Of a stretch of 64,000 nucleotides of DNA, positions 25,741 through 34,849 are shown piece after piece (within the stretch, counting starts at the first letter, position 1; the number at the start of each line of letters is the position of its first letter). Location: positions 434,001 through 498,000 of the forward strand of contig JACPVS010000006.1 in the NCBI GenBank assembly GCA_016197365.1. The letters are read 5' to 3'. The position numbers and the translations under genes were made by a program. The notes under the pieces are model-generated. The model made no database searches. It saw only the letters and a list, made by a program, of their open reading frames with translations, and was not told where the DNA came from. This stretch comes from Mycolicibacterium cosmeticum (GTDB lineage Bacteria > Actinomycetota > Actinomycetes > Mycobacteriales > Mycobacteriaceae).

Positions 25741-28014
25741 ATGACCTACGACCCGCCCCTGTCCGGGGTCCGCATCCTTGACCTGTCCGCCGGCCCGATG
25801 ACCGCCGTCGGCCGCCTACTCGCCGACCTCGGCGCGGACGTCACCCCGGTGTCGCTGCGAGGCGTCACCGAGAATAATCCCGTTGGACCACAGATCGATT
25901 CGTTGCCGGTAGCGACGGCGATCAACAGGCACGGGATGACGCCCGTCGAGGTGGACGCGACCGGCTGGGCGGCCCTCGTCGCCGGCGCCGACATCCTCAT
26001 CGAGAGCACCCGCCCGGGCTCCGCGGCCGAAAAGGCGCTGTCCGTCAAGGCGATCCGCGCCGAGCACCCAGGCCTGGTCATCCTGTCGATCAGCGATTTC
26101 GGCCGGGACACCCGGTTCAGCGGCTGGCAGGCCACCACCCCGGTGCTGCACGCCCTGAGCAGTGAGCTGTCCCGCTCGGGCATCCCCGGCCGTGAACCCC
26201 TGGTACCGCCGGCTCACCAGCTGCCGTACCACGTCGCCGCCGCCCAGGCCGCCGTGATGACGGTCAGCGTGTACCTGGACCGGTTGCGCACCGGCGCAGG
26301 TGATCTGATCGACTTCTCGGTGCTCGACGGGGCGATGCAGACCCTCGACCCGCCGTTCGGGACCGCGGGAACCGCGTCGGCCGGGGTGGCGCTGAACGCG
26401 CAGCGGCGCAACTGGCACGCCGAACAGCTGCGCTACCCGATCATTGCGTGCAAGGACGGGCACATCCGGATCTGTCTGCTGGCGAAACGCCAGTGGCAAG
26501 GGATGTTCGAATGGATGGGCCGTCCCGAGGAATTCGCCGACCCGTCCTTCAACGGGCTGCGGACCCGGTTGAGCTCACCGGCGCTGCTGGCGGCGATCGG
26601 CCGGTTCTGCGCCGATCAGACCCGTGCCGAGTTGGAGGTCGATGGCCAGCGCCACGGCGTGCCCACCGCGGCGGTACTCACCGTCTCCGAGGCGCTGCGC
26701 ACCGAGCAGGTCGAGCAGCGCGGCTTCTTCCGCGAGGTGGACCTGGGCGACGGTCTGCGCGCTCCGATACCGGTGGGTGTCAACGAGATCGACGGCCACC
26801 GGGCCAGCGCGCTCAACGCACCCGAGGTGGCCGCCGAGCCACCGCGCAGCGCGCCGATCCTGACCGCGCGGTCCCGCCGCAACGAAGGCCTGCCGCTGGA
26901 AGGGCTGCGGGTGCTCGACCTCGGGGTGATCGTGGTGGGCAGCGACACCGGCCGGCTGTTCGGCGACCTCGGTGCCGACGTCGTGAAGATCGAGAACTCC
27001 GCCTTCCCAGATGGCTTGCGCGGCAACCTGACCGCCGTGAGTCACACCTATGCGGCGGGGCATCGCAACAAGCGATCCGTCGGCATCGATCTGCGCGGGC
27101 CGGAAGGCCGTGCACTGGCGCACCGCCTCGTCGAGATCTCGGACGTGGTGCTCACCAATTTCAAACCGGGGGTGGCCGAGGCGCTCGGCATGGACCACGC
27201 CACCTTGCGCGCGATCAACCCGGGCATCGTGGTGGTGGACAGTTCGGCGTTCGGACCGACCGGCCCATGGGCCAACCGGATGGGCTACGGGCCGCTGGTC
27301 CGTGCGGCCGCCGGCTTCACCGATCTATGGGTGTACCCGGACCAGAAGGACACCTTCTGCGACACCGTCACCGTCTACCCCGACCACGTCGCCGCCCGGA
27401 TCGGCGCGCTGGGCGCGCTGGCGCTGCTGCTACGCCGGGAACGCACCGGGACCGGCGGCTCCGTCAGCGTCGCGCAATCGGAGGTGATGCTCAGCCACCT
27501 CGCGGCCGAGATCGCCGGCGAGGTGCTCAGCCGGCGCGGGCACACCCGCGCTGTCGAACGCGAGCGCCCCTGGGGGCTGTTCCCTTCCGCCGGCGAGGAT
27601 GCCTGGGTCGCGGTGACCGTGCGCGATGACGACGACCAGAAGGCGCTGGGCTCCGTGCTCGGCGACGAGGACCTAAGCGACTGGACGGCCCGGCACACCC
27701 CCGTCGAAGCCATGGAGGCGCTGCAGGCCGCCGGCGTGCCCGCCGGGGCGGTGTTCCACGCCGCCGACGTGCCGGACTGGGAGTACTACGTGGCGCGTCG
27801 GGACTTCCGCGAAGAGTTGCACCCCTACGGGGCGGAGCCGTTCGTGCTGGAGAACGTGCAGATCCACTCCGAACGGATCGCCGACCCGCCGCTGCGCCAA
27901 GCGCCGCTGCTGGGTGAACAGACCCGAGAGATCACCCGCGACCTGCTGGGACTGCCCGACGCCCAGATCGAGGAACTGATCGCCCGCGATGTGCTGGAGA
28001 TCCCCGCTCCCTGA
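25741..28014 (+). CDS. two-domain CaiB/BaiF CoA-transferase fusion
   Basis: A 757-residue protein made of two tandem class III CoA-transferase units. The first starts VRILDLSAGPMTAVGRLLADLGADV, the second LRVLDLGVIVVGSDTGRLFGDLGADVVKIEN (about 385 onward). The candidate catalytic-Asp region reads GDLIDFSVLDG in the first half, but GGSVSVAQSE without Asp in the second, so the halves may have diverged in role. It starts four bases after the acyl-CoA dehydrogenase stop with a GAAGG ribosome site. It presumably moves CoA between carboxylates to feed the dehydrogenase pair. Confidence 0.9.
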   Translation: MTYDPPLSGVRILDLSAGPMTAVGRLLADLGADVTPVSLRGVTENNPVGPQIDSLPVATAINRHGMTPVEVDATGWAALVAGADILIESTRPGSAAEKALSVKAIRAEHPGLVILSISDFGRDTRFSGWQATTPVLHALSSELSRSGIPGREPLVPPAHQLPYHVAAAQAAVMTVSVYLDRLRTGAGDLIDFSVLDGAMQTLDPPFGTAGTASAGVALNAQRRNWHAEQLRYPIIACKDGHIRICLLAKRQWQGMFEWMGRPEEFADPSFNGLRTRLSSPALLAAIGRFCADQTRAELEVDGQRHGVPTAAVLTVSEALRTEQVEQRGFFREVDLGDGLRAPIPVGVNEIDGHRASALNAPEVAAEPPRSAPILTARSRRNEGLPLEGLRVLDLGVIVVGSDTGRLFGDLGADVVKIENSAFPDGLRGNLTAVSHTYAAGHRNKRSVGIDLRGPEGRALAHRLVEISDVVLTNFKPGVAEALGMDHATLRAINPGIVVVDSSAFGPTGPWANRMGYGPLVRAAAGFTDLWVYPDQKDTFCDTVTVYPDHVAARIGALGALALLLRRERTGTGGSVSVAQSEVMLSHLAAEIAGEVLSRRGHTRAVERERPWGLFPSAGEDAWVAVTVRDDDDQKALGSVLGDEDLSDWTARHTPVEAMEALQAAGVPAGAVFHAADVPDWEYYVARRDFREELHPYGAEPFVLENVQIHSERIADPPLRQAPLLGEQTREITRDLLGLPDAQIEELIARDVLEIPAP

Positions 28015-28022
28015 CACCCTCG

Positions 28023-28028
28023 TACGAT
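28023..28028 (+). promoter_or_regulatory. candidate -10 box for the LysR gene
   Basis: TACGAT (TANNNT) lies nine bases before ATG 28038, with no ribosome-site-like sequence between, suggesting an independent, nearly leaderless promoter. Confidence 0.35.
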
Positions 28029-28037
28029 GCGGGGATC

Positions 28038-28955
28038 ATGGGTATCGACTTCACCCGGTTGCGATACTTCGTCGCGGTCGCCGACGAGTTGCACTTCAAG
28101 CGCGCTGCGGACCGCCTGATGATCACCCCGCCACCGCTGAGCAAGCAGATCAAACTGCTCGAACACGAACTCGGCGGACCGCTGTTCGAACGCAATTACC
28201 ACGAGGTTCGGCTCACCCCGCTGGGTGTACAACTGCTCGGGCCCGCGCGTGAGATCCTGCATCAGGTCGAGGATCTGAGGGCGATGGCGGCCCGCATCAC
28301 CGGGGCCGCCGCGCCCGTGCGGATCGGCGCCACCGCGTACGCGCCGTCGGATTTCCTTGCGCTGCTGGAGAGCACGGTGTCCGCCGTCCCGGTGCCGTCG
28401 GAGTTCAGCCTGCCCGGCTCGGCGGCCGAGGTGACGGCCAAGCTGGTGTCCGGACATCTGGACATCGGCCTCATCCACCTGCCGTCGTCGGACAAGCGCC
28501 TGCGCCATCGCGTGGTAGCCCGGTATCCGGGTGCGATCGCGGTGCGCCACGACGATCCGCTGGCCGTACACGATCTCGTCACCATCGAGCAGTTGCGCGA
28601 CCGGGACGTGGTGATCGACTTCGCCCGGCCCAATCCGGTGGTGTTGGCCGGCCTGACCCGCAGCCTCACCGCCAAGGGCATCACCAGAATCGTGCGCACC
28701 ACCAACCAACTCGGCGGCGAGCTGGAGATGGCTACCCAGGTGTTCAATCGCCAGCTGGTCGCACTGGTCACCTACGCACCGGCGTCGTTCATCGGCAGGA
28801 TCTTCTCGCCACCGGAGTTCAAGCTCATCCCGATCGACGAAAGCACTTGGGCGCCAGCTCAGATCGCGCTGGCATGGGTGGCCGAACAGCCCGCCCTGGA
28901 GGCGCTGGTGGATCAGCTGGCCGAGAAGTTGGAGCGTGCGCGTGTCCGGCCATGA
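28038..28955 (+). CDS. LysR-family transcriptional regulator
   Basis: A 305-residue LysR regulator. The N-terminal winged helix (LRYFVAVADELHFKRAADRLMITPPPLSKQIKLLEHELG, 8-46) is followed by a periplasmic-binding-like effector domain. Lying 23 bases after the CoA-transferase gene in the same direction, it probably controls the acyl-CoA dehydrogenase and CoA-transferase operon. LysR regulators are more often divergent, so its own promoter box at 28023 matters. The effector is unknown. Confidence 0.88.
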   Translation: MGIDFTRLRYFVAVADELHFKRAADRLMITPPPLSKQIKLLEHELGGPLFERNYHEVRLTPLGVQLLGPAREILHQVEDLRAMAARITGAAAPVRIGATAYAPSDFLALLESTVSAVPVPSEFSLPGSAAEVTAKLVSGHLDIGLIHLPSSDKRLRHRVVARYPGAIAVRHDDPLAVHDLVTIEQLRDRDVVIDFARPNPVVLAGLTRSLTAKGITRIVRTTNQLGGELEMATQVFNRQLVALVTYAPASFIGRIFSPPEFKLIPIDESTWAPAQIALAWVAEQPALEALVDQLAEKLERARVRP

Positions 28956-29343
28956 CGCCTGCCCGTGCGGATCCGGCGAGGACTACGCGCCGTGCTGCGG
29001 TGCGGTGCACCGCGGTGAGCGGCCCGCCGCGACCGCCGAAGCTCTGATGCGTTCGCGTTTCAGCGCATTCGCTGTCCGTGACACCGATTACCTGTTGCTC
29101 AGTTGGGATTCGGACACCCGACCCGATGTGCTGGTCTTGGACGACGCCATCATCTGGCGTCGGCTGCAGATCGTGGACACCGAGGCCGGCGGCCCGGATG
29201 ACGCCACCGGCGTCGTCGAATTCCACGCCCAATACCTGCAGGACGGCCGGCGGCAGATTCTGCACGAACGCAGCCGCTTCCGTCGCGACTCCGACGGTTC
29301 GTGGCGCTATGTCGACGGCGTGTTCCCCGGCGAGCGAACGTAG
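28936..29343 (+). CDS. YchJ-family protein with SEC-C-like zinc motif
   Basis: A 135-residue protein (from GTG 28936; GTG 28942 also possible) of the YchJ/UPF0225 type. The N-terminus holds DACPCGSGEDYAPCC, a SEC-C-like zinc-binding cysteine cluster. The rest is an NTF2-like cone (ALMRSRFSAFAVRDTDYLLLSWD, then VEFHAQYLQ). It overlaps the LysR gene by 20 bases in another frame. The molecular role of the family is unknown. Confidence 0.83.
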   Translation: MRVSGHDACPCGSGEDYAPCCGAVHRGERPAATAEALMRSRFSAFAVRDTDYLLLSWDSDTRPDVLVLDDAIIWRRLQIVDTEAGGPDDATGVVEFHAQYLQDGRRQILHERSRFRRDSDGSWRYVDGVFPGERT

Positions 29344-29346
29344 GCT
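29341..29346 (+). promoter_or_regulatory. candidate leaderless -10 box for the VanY-like gene
   Basis: TAGGCT overlaps the stop codon of the YchJ gene and ends seven bases before ATG 29354, a spacing typical of leaderless mycobacterial starts. Confidence 0.38.
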
Positions 29347-29353
29347 GGCGGCC

Positions 29354-29857
29354 ATGCGTACGGCATTGGCGGTGGGCGCTCTGGCGATCGGCGTGTTCGC
29401 CGCACCCGTGGCACACGCCGACACCACGGACGGGTCGCTGACGAACGACCAGACACTGACCGCGTTCGACGTACAGAATCCGGCGATCGGCCGGCTGGAT
29501 CCGGCGCTGCTGGCGGCCATCCAGAACGCCACCACCGCGGCCGCCGCCGAGGGCATCGCGATGACGATCACCTCCGGCTGGCGCTCCCCCGAATTCCAGC
29601 AGCGCCTGCTCGACGACGCAGTGGCCACCTACGGCACCGTTGCGGCCGCCCGCCAGTACGTGCAGACCCCTGAGCACTCCAAGCACGTGTACGGCGCCGC
29701 GGTCGACGTGGGCGGGACGGGTGCCGACCAATGGCTGATCGCGAACGGCGCGCGCTTCGGGCTGTGCCGGACGTATGCCAACGAGCTGTGGCACTTCGAG
29801 CTGACGGCTGACCCGTACGGGATTTGCCCCGCGCTGCTGCCCGACGCCGCGGGCTAG
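29354..29857 (+). CDS. secreted VanY-like D-Ala-D-Ala carboxypeptidase (M15)
   Basis: A 167-residue protein. A Sec signal peptide (MRTALAVGALAIGVFAAPVAHA, cleavage near 22) precedes an M15 peptidase domain. The zinc-site motifs SKHVYGAAVDVGG (SxHxxGxAxD) and ELWHFEL (WHxE) are both intact. It probably trims peptidoglycan stem peptides outside the membrane. No vancomycin-resistance genes are adjacent. Confidence 0.85.
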   Translation: MRTALAVGALAIGVFAAPVAHADTTDGSLTNDQTLTAFDVQNPAIGRLDPALLAAIQNATTAAAAEGIAMTITSGWRSPEFQQRLLDDAVATYGTVAAARQYVQTPEHSKHVYGAAVDVGGTGADQWLIANGARFGLCRTYANELWHFELTADPYGICPALLPDAAG

Positions 29858-29976
29858 ATGGGATCCGCGTCGCTTAGCCGAGCTAGGGGAATCGCTCTTG
29901 TTTGGCTAGCTCATCTAACCGGCGACGACGAAAATCCGTGCGTCAGCTTGTCGTCGATCCGAGTAACCTCGAACAC

Positions 29977-31395
29977 ATGTTCGATACAAACGCCGGCGGC
30001 GTCATCGACCGCATGCAGGGCAGTGCACGCAGAGAGAACGCCGAAGGCGCACTAAGACTGGCCGCCATCGGCGACCTCTACGACATCCGGGCGCCCGAAG
30101 ACGACGTCGAGAAGCGCTGCTGGGCCATCGACGGACACCTGAGCCTGGTCGCCGAGGTTGCCACCGCCCTGGCTATCAGCCGTAAACGCGCCGAAGCCCA
30201 GGTCAGGATGGCCGTCACGCTGCGCACGAAACTCCCTCGGGTGGCCGCCGTGTACGCCACCGGGGCCATCGACTACCGGATGATCTCCATGATCGTGTCC
30301 CGCATCGAGCTGATCACCGACGACGAACTGATGACCCGCATCGACACCCGACTGGCCGAGAAGGTCGGCAGATGGGCGCGGTTGTCCGGGCCGAAGACCG
30401 AGCAGCGGATAGACGCCGAAGTCGCGTCAGCCGACCCCATCGCGGTCCGCGATCCTGATCGCCATCGCCGACGGCGTCATGTCGAGGTCACTCCGACAGA
30501 TCCCGGGATGGGCGCGGTGTGGGCCAATATCGACGCCCTCGCGGCCGCGGCGTGGGACGCGCTGCTCGACGCCCTCGCGGAGAAAGTGTGCCCTGCCGAC
30601 ACCCGCACCAAGGATGAACGCCGCGCCGACGCCTTCGCCGCCGTGCCGACCGGCCACTATGCACGATGCCAGTGCGACGACACCAGCTGTCCCGCCCGCA
30701 GCGCACCCGCGACGCCGGCCACCGTCGGCGTACTGATTCACGTGGTTGCCGAAAAAGCCGCCCTGGACGGCGAATCCGACACACCGGCCTACCTGCCCGG
30801 CCACGGCAACATCGCCGCCGAGGTGCTGCGAGACATCGCTGAACACGCCAAGACGCGCGAGATCACGGTCCCACCCGCGCGGGTCGAACCGCGGTACCGG
30901 CCCTCGACCGCGCTGGCCGAGTTCGTCCGGTGCCGCGACCTCACCTGCCGATTCCCCGGCTGCGATGTGTCCGCATGGGATTGCGACGTCGACCACACCG
31001 TAGCGTTTCCGGCCGGCCCCACCCATCCGTCAAACCTGAAGTGCCTGTGCAGGTTTCATCATCTTCTCAAAACTTTCCACACCGGCTGGAGCGACTTTCA
31101 GCTTCCCGACGGCACCGTCGTCTGGACCGCGCCAACTGGCCACACCTACCTCACCGAACCCGAAGGTGCGCACTGGTTCCCCGGACTGGTCACCCCCACC
31201 GGCATCGCAACCGCCGCACCGGCCATCACCGCACCCGGACGGTGCCACAGCATGCCGCCCCGAAAGCGCACCCGCGCCGAAGACCGCACCCGACGGATCG
31301 ACGCCGAACGAACAGCCAACCGCAACCGCCTCGAACGCCGGCGCCTCGAACACGAAGCCCGAGTCGCCGCCAACGAGGACTCACCGCCCTTCTGA
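29977..31395 (+). CDS. DUF222-HNH endonuclease-like protein of the 13E12 type
   Basis: A 472-residue protein from ATG 29977 (MFDTNAGGVIDRMQ); an in-frame ATG at 29902 would add 25 residues. The N-terminal two thirds is the helical DUF222 domain (ALAISRKRAEAQVRMAVTLRTKLP). The C-terminus is an HNH nuclease (FVRCRDLTCRFPGCDVSAWDCDVDHTVAFPAGPTHPSNLKCLCRFHH) with zinc-type cysteines. It ends in a long basic tail. This multi-copy mycobacterial family (REP13E12-like) is often near phage or element insertion sites, but no terminal repeats are visible here. Its true role is unknown. Confidence 0.85.
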   Translation: MFDTNAGGVIDRMQGSARRENAEGALRLAAIGDLYDIRAPEDDVEKRCWAIDGHLSLVAEVATALAISRKRAEAQVRMAVTLRTKLPRVAAVYATGAIDYRMISMIVSRIELITDDELMTRIDTRLAEKVGRWARLSGPKTEQRIDAEVASADPIAVRDPDRHRRRRHVEVTPTDPGMGAVWANIDALAAAAWDALLDALAEKVCPADTRTKDERRADAFAAVPTGHYARCQCDDTSCPARSAPATPATVGVLIHVVAEKAALDGESDTPAYLPGHGNIAAEVLRDIAEHAKTREITVPPARVEPRYRPSTALAEFVRCRDLTCRFPGCDVSAWDCDVDHTVAFPAGPTHPSNLKCLCRFHHLLKTFHTGWSDFQLPDGTVVWTAPTGHTYLTEPEGAHWFPGLVTPTGIATAAPAITAPGRCHSMPPRKRTRAEDRTRRIDAERTANRNRLERRRLEHEARVAANEDSPPF

Positions 31396-31428
31396 CAGGC
31401 GCATCGGTGGCGCACCACTGTGAAAAAC

Positions 31429-31442
31429 AGATCAACTGATCT
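31429..31442. promoter_or_regulatory. palindromic operator candidate for the TetR-glycosyltransferase-AtpE cassette
   Basis: Perfect palindrome AGATCA-AC-TGATCT, ending 11 bases before ATG 31454 of the TetR gene. Further GATC-containing half-sites follow (TGATCA at 31449-31454 region, CGATCT after it). Position over the start region fits autorepression of the cassette. Confidence 0.55.
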
Positions 31443-31453
31443 ATTCTTTGATC

Positions 31454-32083
31454 ATGCGATCTGAGGACGTGAAGCCGCTGACGTTCATCCAGGCGGCCCG
31501 CCGCGCACAGATCGTCACCAGCGCCATCGAGGTCGTTGCCGAGATCGGCTGGACCAAGACCTCCATCCGCAAGATCGCCGACCGGGTCGGCGTCGCCATG
31601 AGCGCAGTGCTCTACCACTTCGGCACCAAGGACAAACTGGTCGACGCGATCATCGAGGCGATGTACCGGGCAGCACTGGAGGTGGTGCGCCCCGCACTCG
31701 AGGCCGAGACCACAGCGCAGGGCAAGCTCGCCGCCTACATCCGGTCCAACATCGCCTACTTCGACACCAACCGCGTACACCTGCTCGCCCTCACACAGAT
31801 CAGCGCCAACTTCTCCCCCACCGACGGACGTCGCTTCGACGAGCTCGGGATGAGCGCGGAACTGGGCGAACAACTGGCGGCGCTGGACCCCGGAACAATT
31901 CTCGCCGCAGGCCAACGCGACGGCGAATTCGGTGAGTTCCCTACCGAGTCGATGGCCGTCGCGCTGCGCGGCGCGGTCAACGCAGTCGTCGAAAAGATCT
32001 TGCGCGAGCCCGATTTCGACGCAACAACCTATGGCGAGGATCTGGTGGCGATCTTCGCCCGAGCCGTCGGAGCGCCCAGATGA
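31454..32083 (+). CDS. TetR-family regulator of the glycosyltransferase-AtpE cassette
   Basis: A 209-residue TetR repressor. Its N-terminal helix-turn-helix includes RAQIVTSAIEVVAEIGWTKTSIRKIADRVGVAMSAVLYHFGTKDKL (about 18-63), and the C-terminal domain is helical and ligand-binding. ATG 31454 is chosen, although TTG 31448 is in frame. The stop overlaps the next start (ATGA), so regulator and glycosyltransferase are coupled. The palindrome at 31429 is a natural self-operator. By analogy with drug-responsive TetR proteins, it may sense the compound that the cassette acts on (inference). Confidence 0.88.
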   Translation: MRSEDVKPLTFIQAARRAQIVTSAIEVVAEIGWTKTSIRKIADRVGVAMSAVLYHFGTKDKLVDAIIEAMYRAALEVVRPALEAETTAQGKLAAYIRSNIAYFDTNRVHLLALTQISANFSPTDGRRFDELGMSAELGEQLAALDPGTILAAGQRDGEFGEFPTESMAVALRGAVNAVVEKILREPDFDATTYGEDLVAIFARAVGAPR

Positions 32084-33297
32084 GCCGGATCAGCATCATC
32101 GCCGTCGGCAGCCGCGGCGACGTCGCCCCCTTGGCCGGACTCGGAGCCGCGCTGGCACGGGCAGGTCACGAGGTGGCCGTCACGGCATACTCCCCTTTCG
32201 AAACCATGATCACCGACTGTGGCCTCACCTTTCGGGAATTGCCCGCCGCACTCGAGGGCACTGACGACCCGATGAAGGAACTTGCCGCATTCGTCGCACC
32301 GTCCGGCATGCGCGACCTCGGCATGGCGATCGTGGCGGCCGATGCCGGCGAACCCGCCGACATGGTGCTGCTCTCGCCATTCGCCGAGATGGCGGGACAT
32401 GCGCTCGCCGAGGCGAAAGGCATTACAGCAGTGGGGGTTCGCCTGCAGCCATTGTCGGCGACCACCGCTTATCCCCCTGCCGTACTCGGCGCCCGCAGCC
32501 TCGGCCCACGTGGCAATCGATGGGCCGCAGACGCCGGAACCTGGCTTGTCGACCGCCTCTACCGCGGGGTGGCGGCAGACCTCCGCCGCGAACTCGGACT
32601 GCCGAAGAATTCCCCGCTCGAGCTGCGCAGAGAGCGGACTGCCGCAGAATGGCCGGTGCTGCACGGGTATTCAGCGCTGGTCGCGCCCCGCCCGGAAGAC
32701 TGGCGACCCGGGCTGGAGGTCACCGGCTACTGGTGGCCGCCTGCGTCCCCTGACTGGCAGCCCTCCGATGAGCTGGCGACGTTCCTCGCCGACGGACCGC
32801 CACCGGTGTTCGTCGGGCTCGGCAGCGTCATGACCGACAGCGCACGCGCGAGGGAACTGAGCGAGATCTTCGTGCGAGCGGCCGACCTCGCGGGCGTCAG
32901 GATGATCGTCCAGTCCGGCTGGGCCGGCCTCGACGTCGACACCGACCGCGTGCTCACCACCGGCGAGGCGCCGCATGACTGGCTGTTCCCACAGACCGCG
33001 GCCGTCGCCCACCACTGTGGCGCGGGCACCGTCGCGGCGGGACTGCGGGCGGGAGTGCCCACCATCGCCCTGCCCGGTTACGGCGACGGTGCGTTCTGGG
33101 CCGCCCGACTGCGCGATGTGGGCGCCTGTGCAGCGACAATCCCGCAACGACGGCTCACAGCAGAGCGCCTCGCCGACGCGATCCGCGCCGCGCACGATCC
33201 CACGCTGAAGGCGTGCACCGATCGAATCGCGCCCGGGATCAATGCAGAAGACGGCATCGGACAGGCGATTTCGATCATCGAGAAAAAGCTGACCTGA
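32080..33297 (+). CDS. GT1-family glycosyltransferase (macrolide/sterol glucosyltransferase-like)
   Basis: A 405-residue GT-B enzyme. The N-terminus (IIAVGSRGDVAPLAGLGAALARAGHEVAV) carries the SRGD-type loop of GT1/GT28 enzymes. The C-terminal donor site reads FPQTAAVAHHCGAGTVAAGLRAGVPTIALPGYGDGAFWAARL, close to the HHGGAGT...GDQPFW signature of sterol and glycopeptide/macrolide glycosyltransferases. There is no signal peptide. It is coupled to the TetR gene upstream and followed nine bases later by an atpE-like gene. Drug inactivation by glycosylation is plausible but unproven; lipid glycosylation is the alternative. Confidence 0.85.
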   Translation: MSRISIIAVGSRGDVAPLAGLGAALARAGHEVAVTAYSPFETMITDCGLTFRELPAALEGTDDPMKELAAFVAPSGMRDLGMAIVAADAGEPADMVLLSPFAEMAGHALAEAKGITAVGVRLQPLSATTAYPPAVLGARSLGPRGNRWAADAGTWLVDRLYRGVAADLRRELGLPKNSPLELRRERTAAEWPVLHGYSALVAPRPEDWRPGLEVTGYWWPPASPDWQPSDELATFLADGPPPVFVGLGSVMTDSARARELSEIFVRAADLAGVRMIVQSGWAGLDVDTDRVLTTGEAPHDWLFPQTAAVAHHCGAGTVAAGLRAGVPTIALPGYGDGAFWAARLRDVGACAATIPQRRLTAERLADAIRAAHDPTLKACTDRIAPGINAEDGIGQAISIIEKKLT

Positions 33298-33555
<258 letters not shown>

Positions 33556-33656
33556 CATCCGCCCCCAAACGGGCTGCGCGCCATGCCAACACCAGATGGC
33601 CACATCCCGGTCACCTCGCGTTGCAGTAGCCGCGGCGCAGTACGGCCGTTCGGGGA

Positions 33657-33662
33657 TAGGGT
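33657..33662 (+). promoter_or_regulatory. candidate leaderless -10 box for the lipid-kinase gene
   Basis: TAGGGT ends eight bases before GTG 33671, with no ribosome site between, consistent with leaderless transcription separate from the AtpE cassette upstream. Confidence 0.38.
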
Positions 33663-33670
33663 GGTACCCC

Positions 33671-34618
33671 GTGCGTGCAGTGCTGATCGTGAACCCGAAC
33701 GCTACGTCGACCACCGCCGCAGGCCGTGACCTGTTGGCGCACGCCCTGGAGAGCCGCACCGAGCTCACCGTCGTGCACACCAACCACCGTGGACATGCCA
33801 TCGAGATCGGCCAGGAGGCCACCGCGACGGGCATCGACGTGGTGATCGTGCACGGCGGCGACGGCACGGTGAACGAGGTGGTGAACGGCATCCTGCAGAC
33901 CGAGGCGCCGCAACGGCCCGCGGTGGGCGTCGTGCCGGGCGGATCGGCGAACGTGTTCGCCCGCTCGCTGGGAATCAGCCCGGACCCGATCGAGGCCACC
34001 AACCAACTCATCGACCAGCTCGGTGCGCACCGCAACGGCACCCCGTGGCGCCGCATCGGCCTGATGCACTGCGGTGAGCGGTGGGGCGTGTTCACCGCCG
34101 GGATGGGCGTCGACGGCGCCGTGGTCGCCGCGGTAGAGGCGCAGCGCGAGAAGGGCCGCAAGGTGACCGCGTCCCGCTACATCCGGGTGGCGATCCGCGA
34201 GATGCTGGCCAGCGCCCGCAAAGAGCCGATCCTGACACTGGAGCTGCCGGACCGCGATCCGGTGTCGGGCGTGCATTTCGCCTTCGTGTCCAACTCCAGC
34301 CCGTGGACTTACGCCGACACCCGTCCCGTCTGGACGAATCCCACCACGACCTTCGACACCGGCCTGGGCGTCTTCGCCATCACGAGCATGAACGTGTGGG
34401 CAAACCTGGCGCTGGTGCGGCGCATGGTGTCGGCCAAACCGAACATCGAGGCCGGGCACCTGATCCGCGAGGACGACCTGCCGTGGATGCGAGTGAGCAG
34501 TGCCACACCGGTGGACTGCCAGATTGACGGTGATTACATCGGAAAGCGGGAAACCATGACGTTCACGTCGGTCCCGGACGCACTGGCCGTCGCGGCGCCG
34601 CCGTCAAAAGCGGTTTGA
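33671..34618 (+). CDS. diacylglycerol/lipid kinase-family protein (Rv3218 homologue)
   Basis: A 315-residue DAGK-family kinase. The nucleotide-binding loop is VIVHGGDGTVNEVVNGI with the GGDGT motif (60s), followed by VVPGGSANVFARSLGI. The C-terminal part has GVHFAFVSNSSPWTYAD and a late CQIDGDYIG (substrate-domain E/D-G-E-like) segment. It probably phosphorylates a lipid at the inner membrane face. GTG 33671 is supported by the -10 box at 33657. Backbone synteny resumes with this gene. Confidence 0.87.
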   Translation: MRAVLIVNPNATSTTAAGRDLLAHALESRTELTVVHTNHRGHAIEIGQEATATGIDVVIVHGGDGTVNEVVNGILQTEAPQRPAVGVVPGGSANVFARSLGISPDPIEATNQLIDQLGAHRNGTPWRRIGLMHCGERWGVFTAGMGVDGAVVAAVEAQREKGRKVTASRYIRVAIREMLASARKEPILTLELPDRDPVSGVHFAFVSNSSPWTYADTRPVWTNPTTTFDTGLGVFAITSMNVWANLALVRRMVSAKPNIEAGHLIREDDLPWMRVSSATPVDCQIDGDYIGKRETMTFTSVPDALAVAAPPSKAV

Positions 34619-34637
34619 CCAGGGGATTTAGAGAAGC

Positions 34638-34653
34638 CTCAAAAATTTTTGAG
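34638..34653. promoter_or_regulatory. AT-rich perfect palindrome upstream of whiB1
   Basis: A 16-base perfect palindrome with arms CTCAAAAA and TTTTTGAG lies 20 bases after the lipid-kinase stop and 219-234 bases before whiB1. Such an AT run is striking in DNA this GC-rich. It is a candidate binding site or, less likely, a weak terminator (no loop). Confidence 0.45.
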
Positions 34654-34667
34654 CGCAAGTGAGTTGA

Positions 34668-34678
34668 GTGTAGTACAC
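34668..34678. promoter_or_regulatory. short palindrome GTGTA-G-TACAC upstream of whiB1
   Basis: Perfect 5-base arms around one base. In M. tuberculosis the whiB1 promoter is bound by the cAMP receptor protein and by WhiB1 itself; this element could serve a similar role, though it does not match the CRP consensus TGTGA-N6-TCACA. Confidence 0.3.
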
Positions 34679-34726
34679 ATGGATGAGGGGTCGGGTAACC
34701 CGGGCCCGTAGTGACATTGCACACGA

Positions 34727-34811
34727 GTTAACGCGCCGCTATTGACATCTGTTCAGCCTGTGAAAGCATCGGATGCAACAGTGCAGAAACATTTCATGTG
34801 CACGCGTTAAC
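34727..34811. promoter_or_regulatory. long-range inverted repeat in the whiB1 promoter region
   Basis: GTTAACGCG (34727-34735) and CGCGTTAAC (34803-34811) form perfect 9-base arms 67 bases apart, each containing the palindrome GTTAAC. A TTGACA-like hexamer lies between them. The pair could be two sites for one dimeric regulator. Confidence 0.35.
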
Positions 34812-34833
34812 AACAGCCGAAGAATAAAAACTC

Positions 34834-34849
34834 GCGCGCTGCCGCGCGC
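34834..34849 (+). promoter_or_regulatory. stem-loop in the whiB1 5' leader
   Basis: GCGCGC-TGCC-GCGCGC forms a six-pair GC hairpin just before the ribosome site AAAGGAG (34857-34863). It could affect translation of whiB1 mRNA. Confidence 0.35.

Noticed and set aside
29977..31395. 13E12-type gene as a complete mobile element
   Set aside because: No terminal inverted repeats, target duplication or integrase were found around it; only the DUF222-HNH gene is supported.
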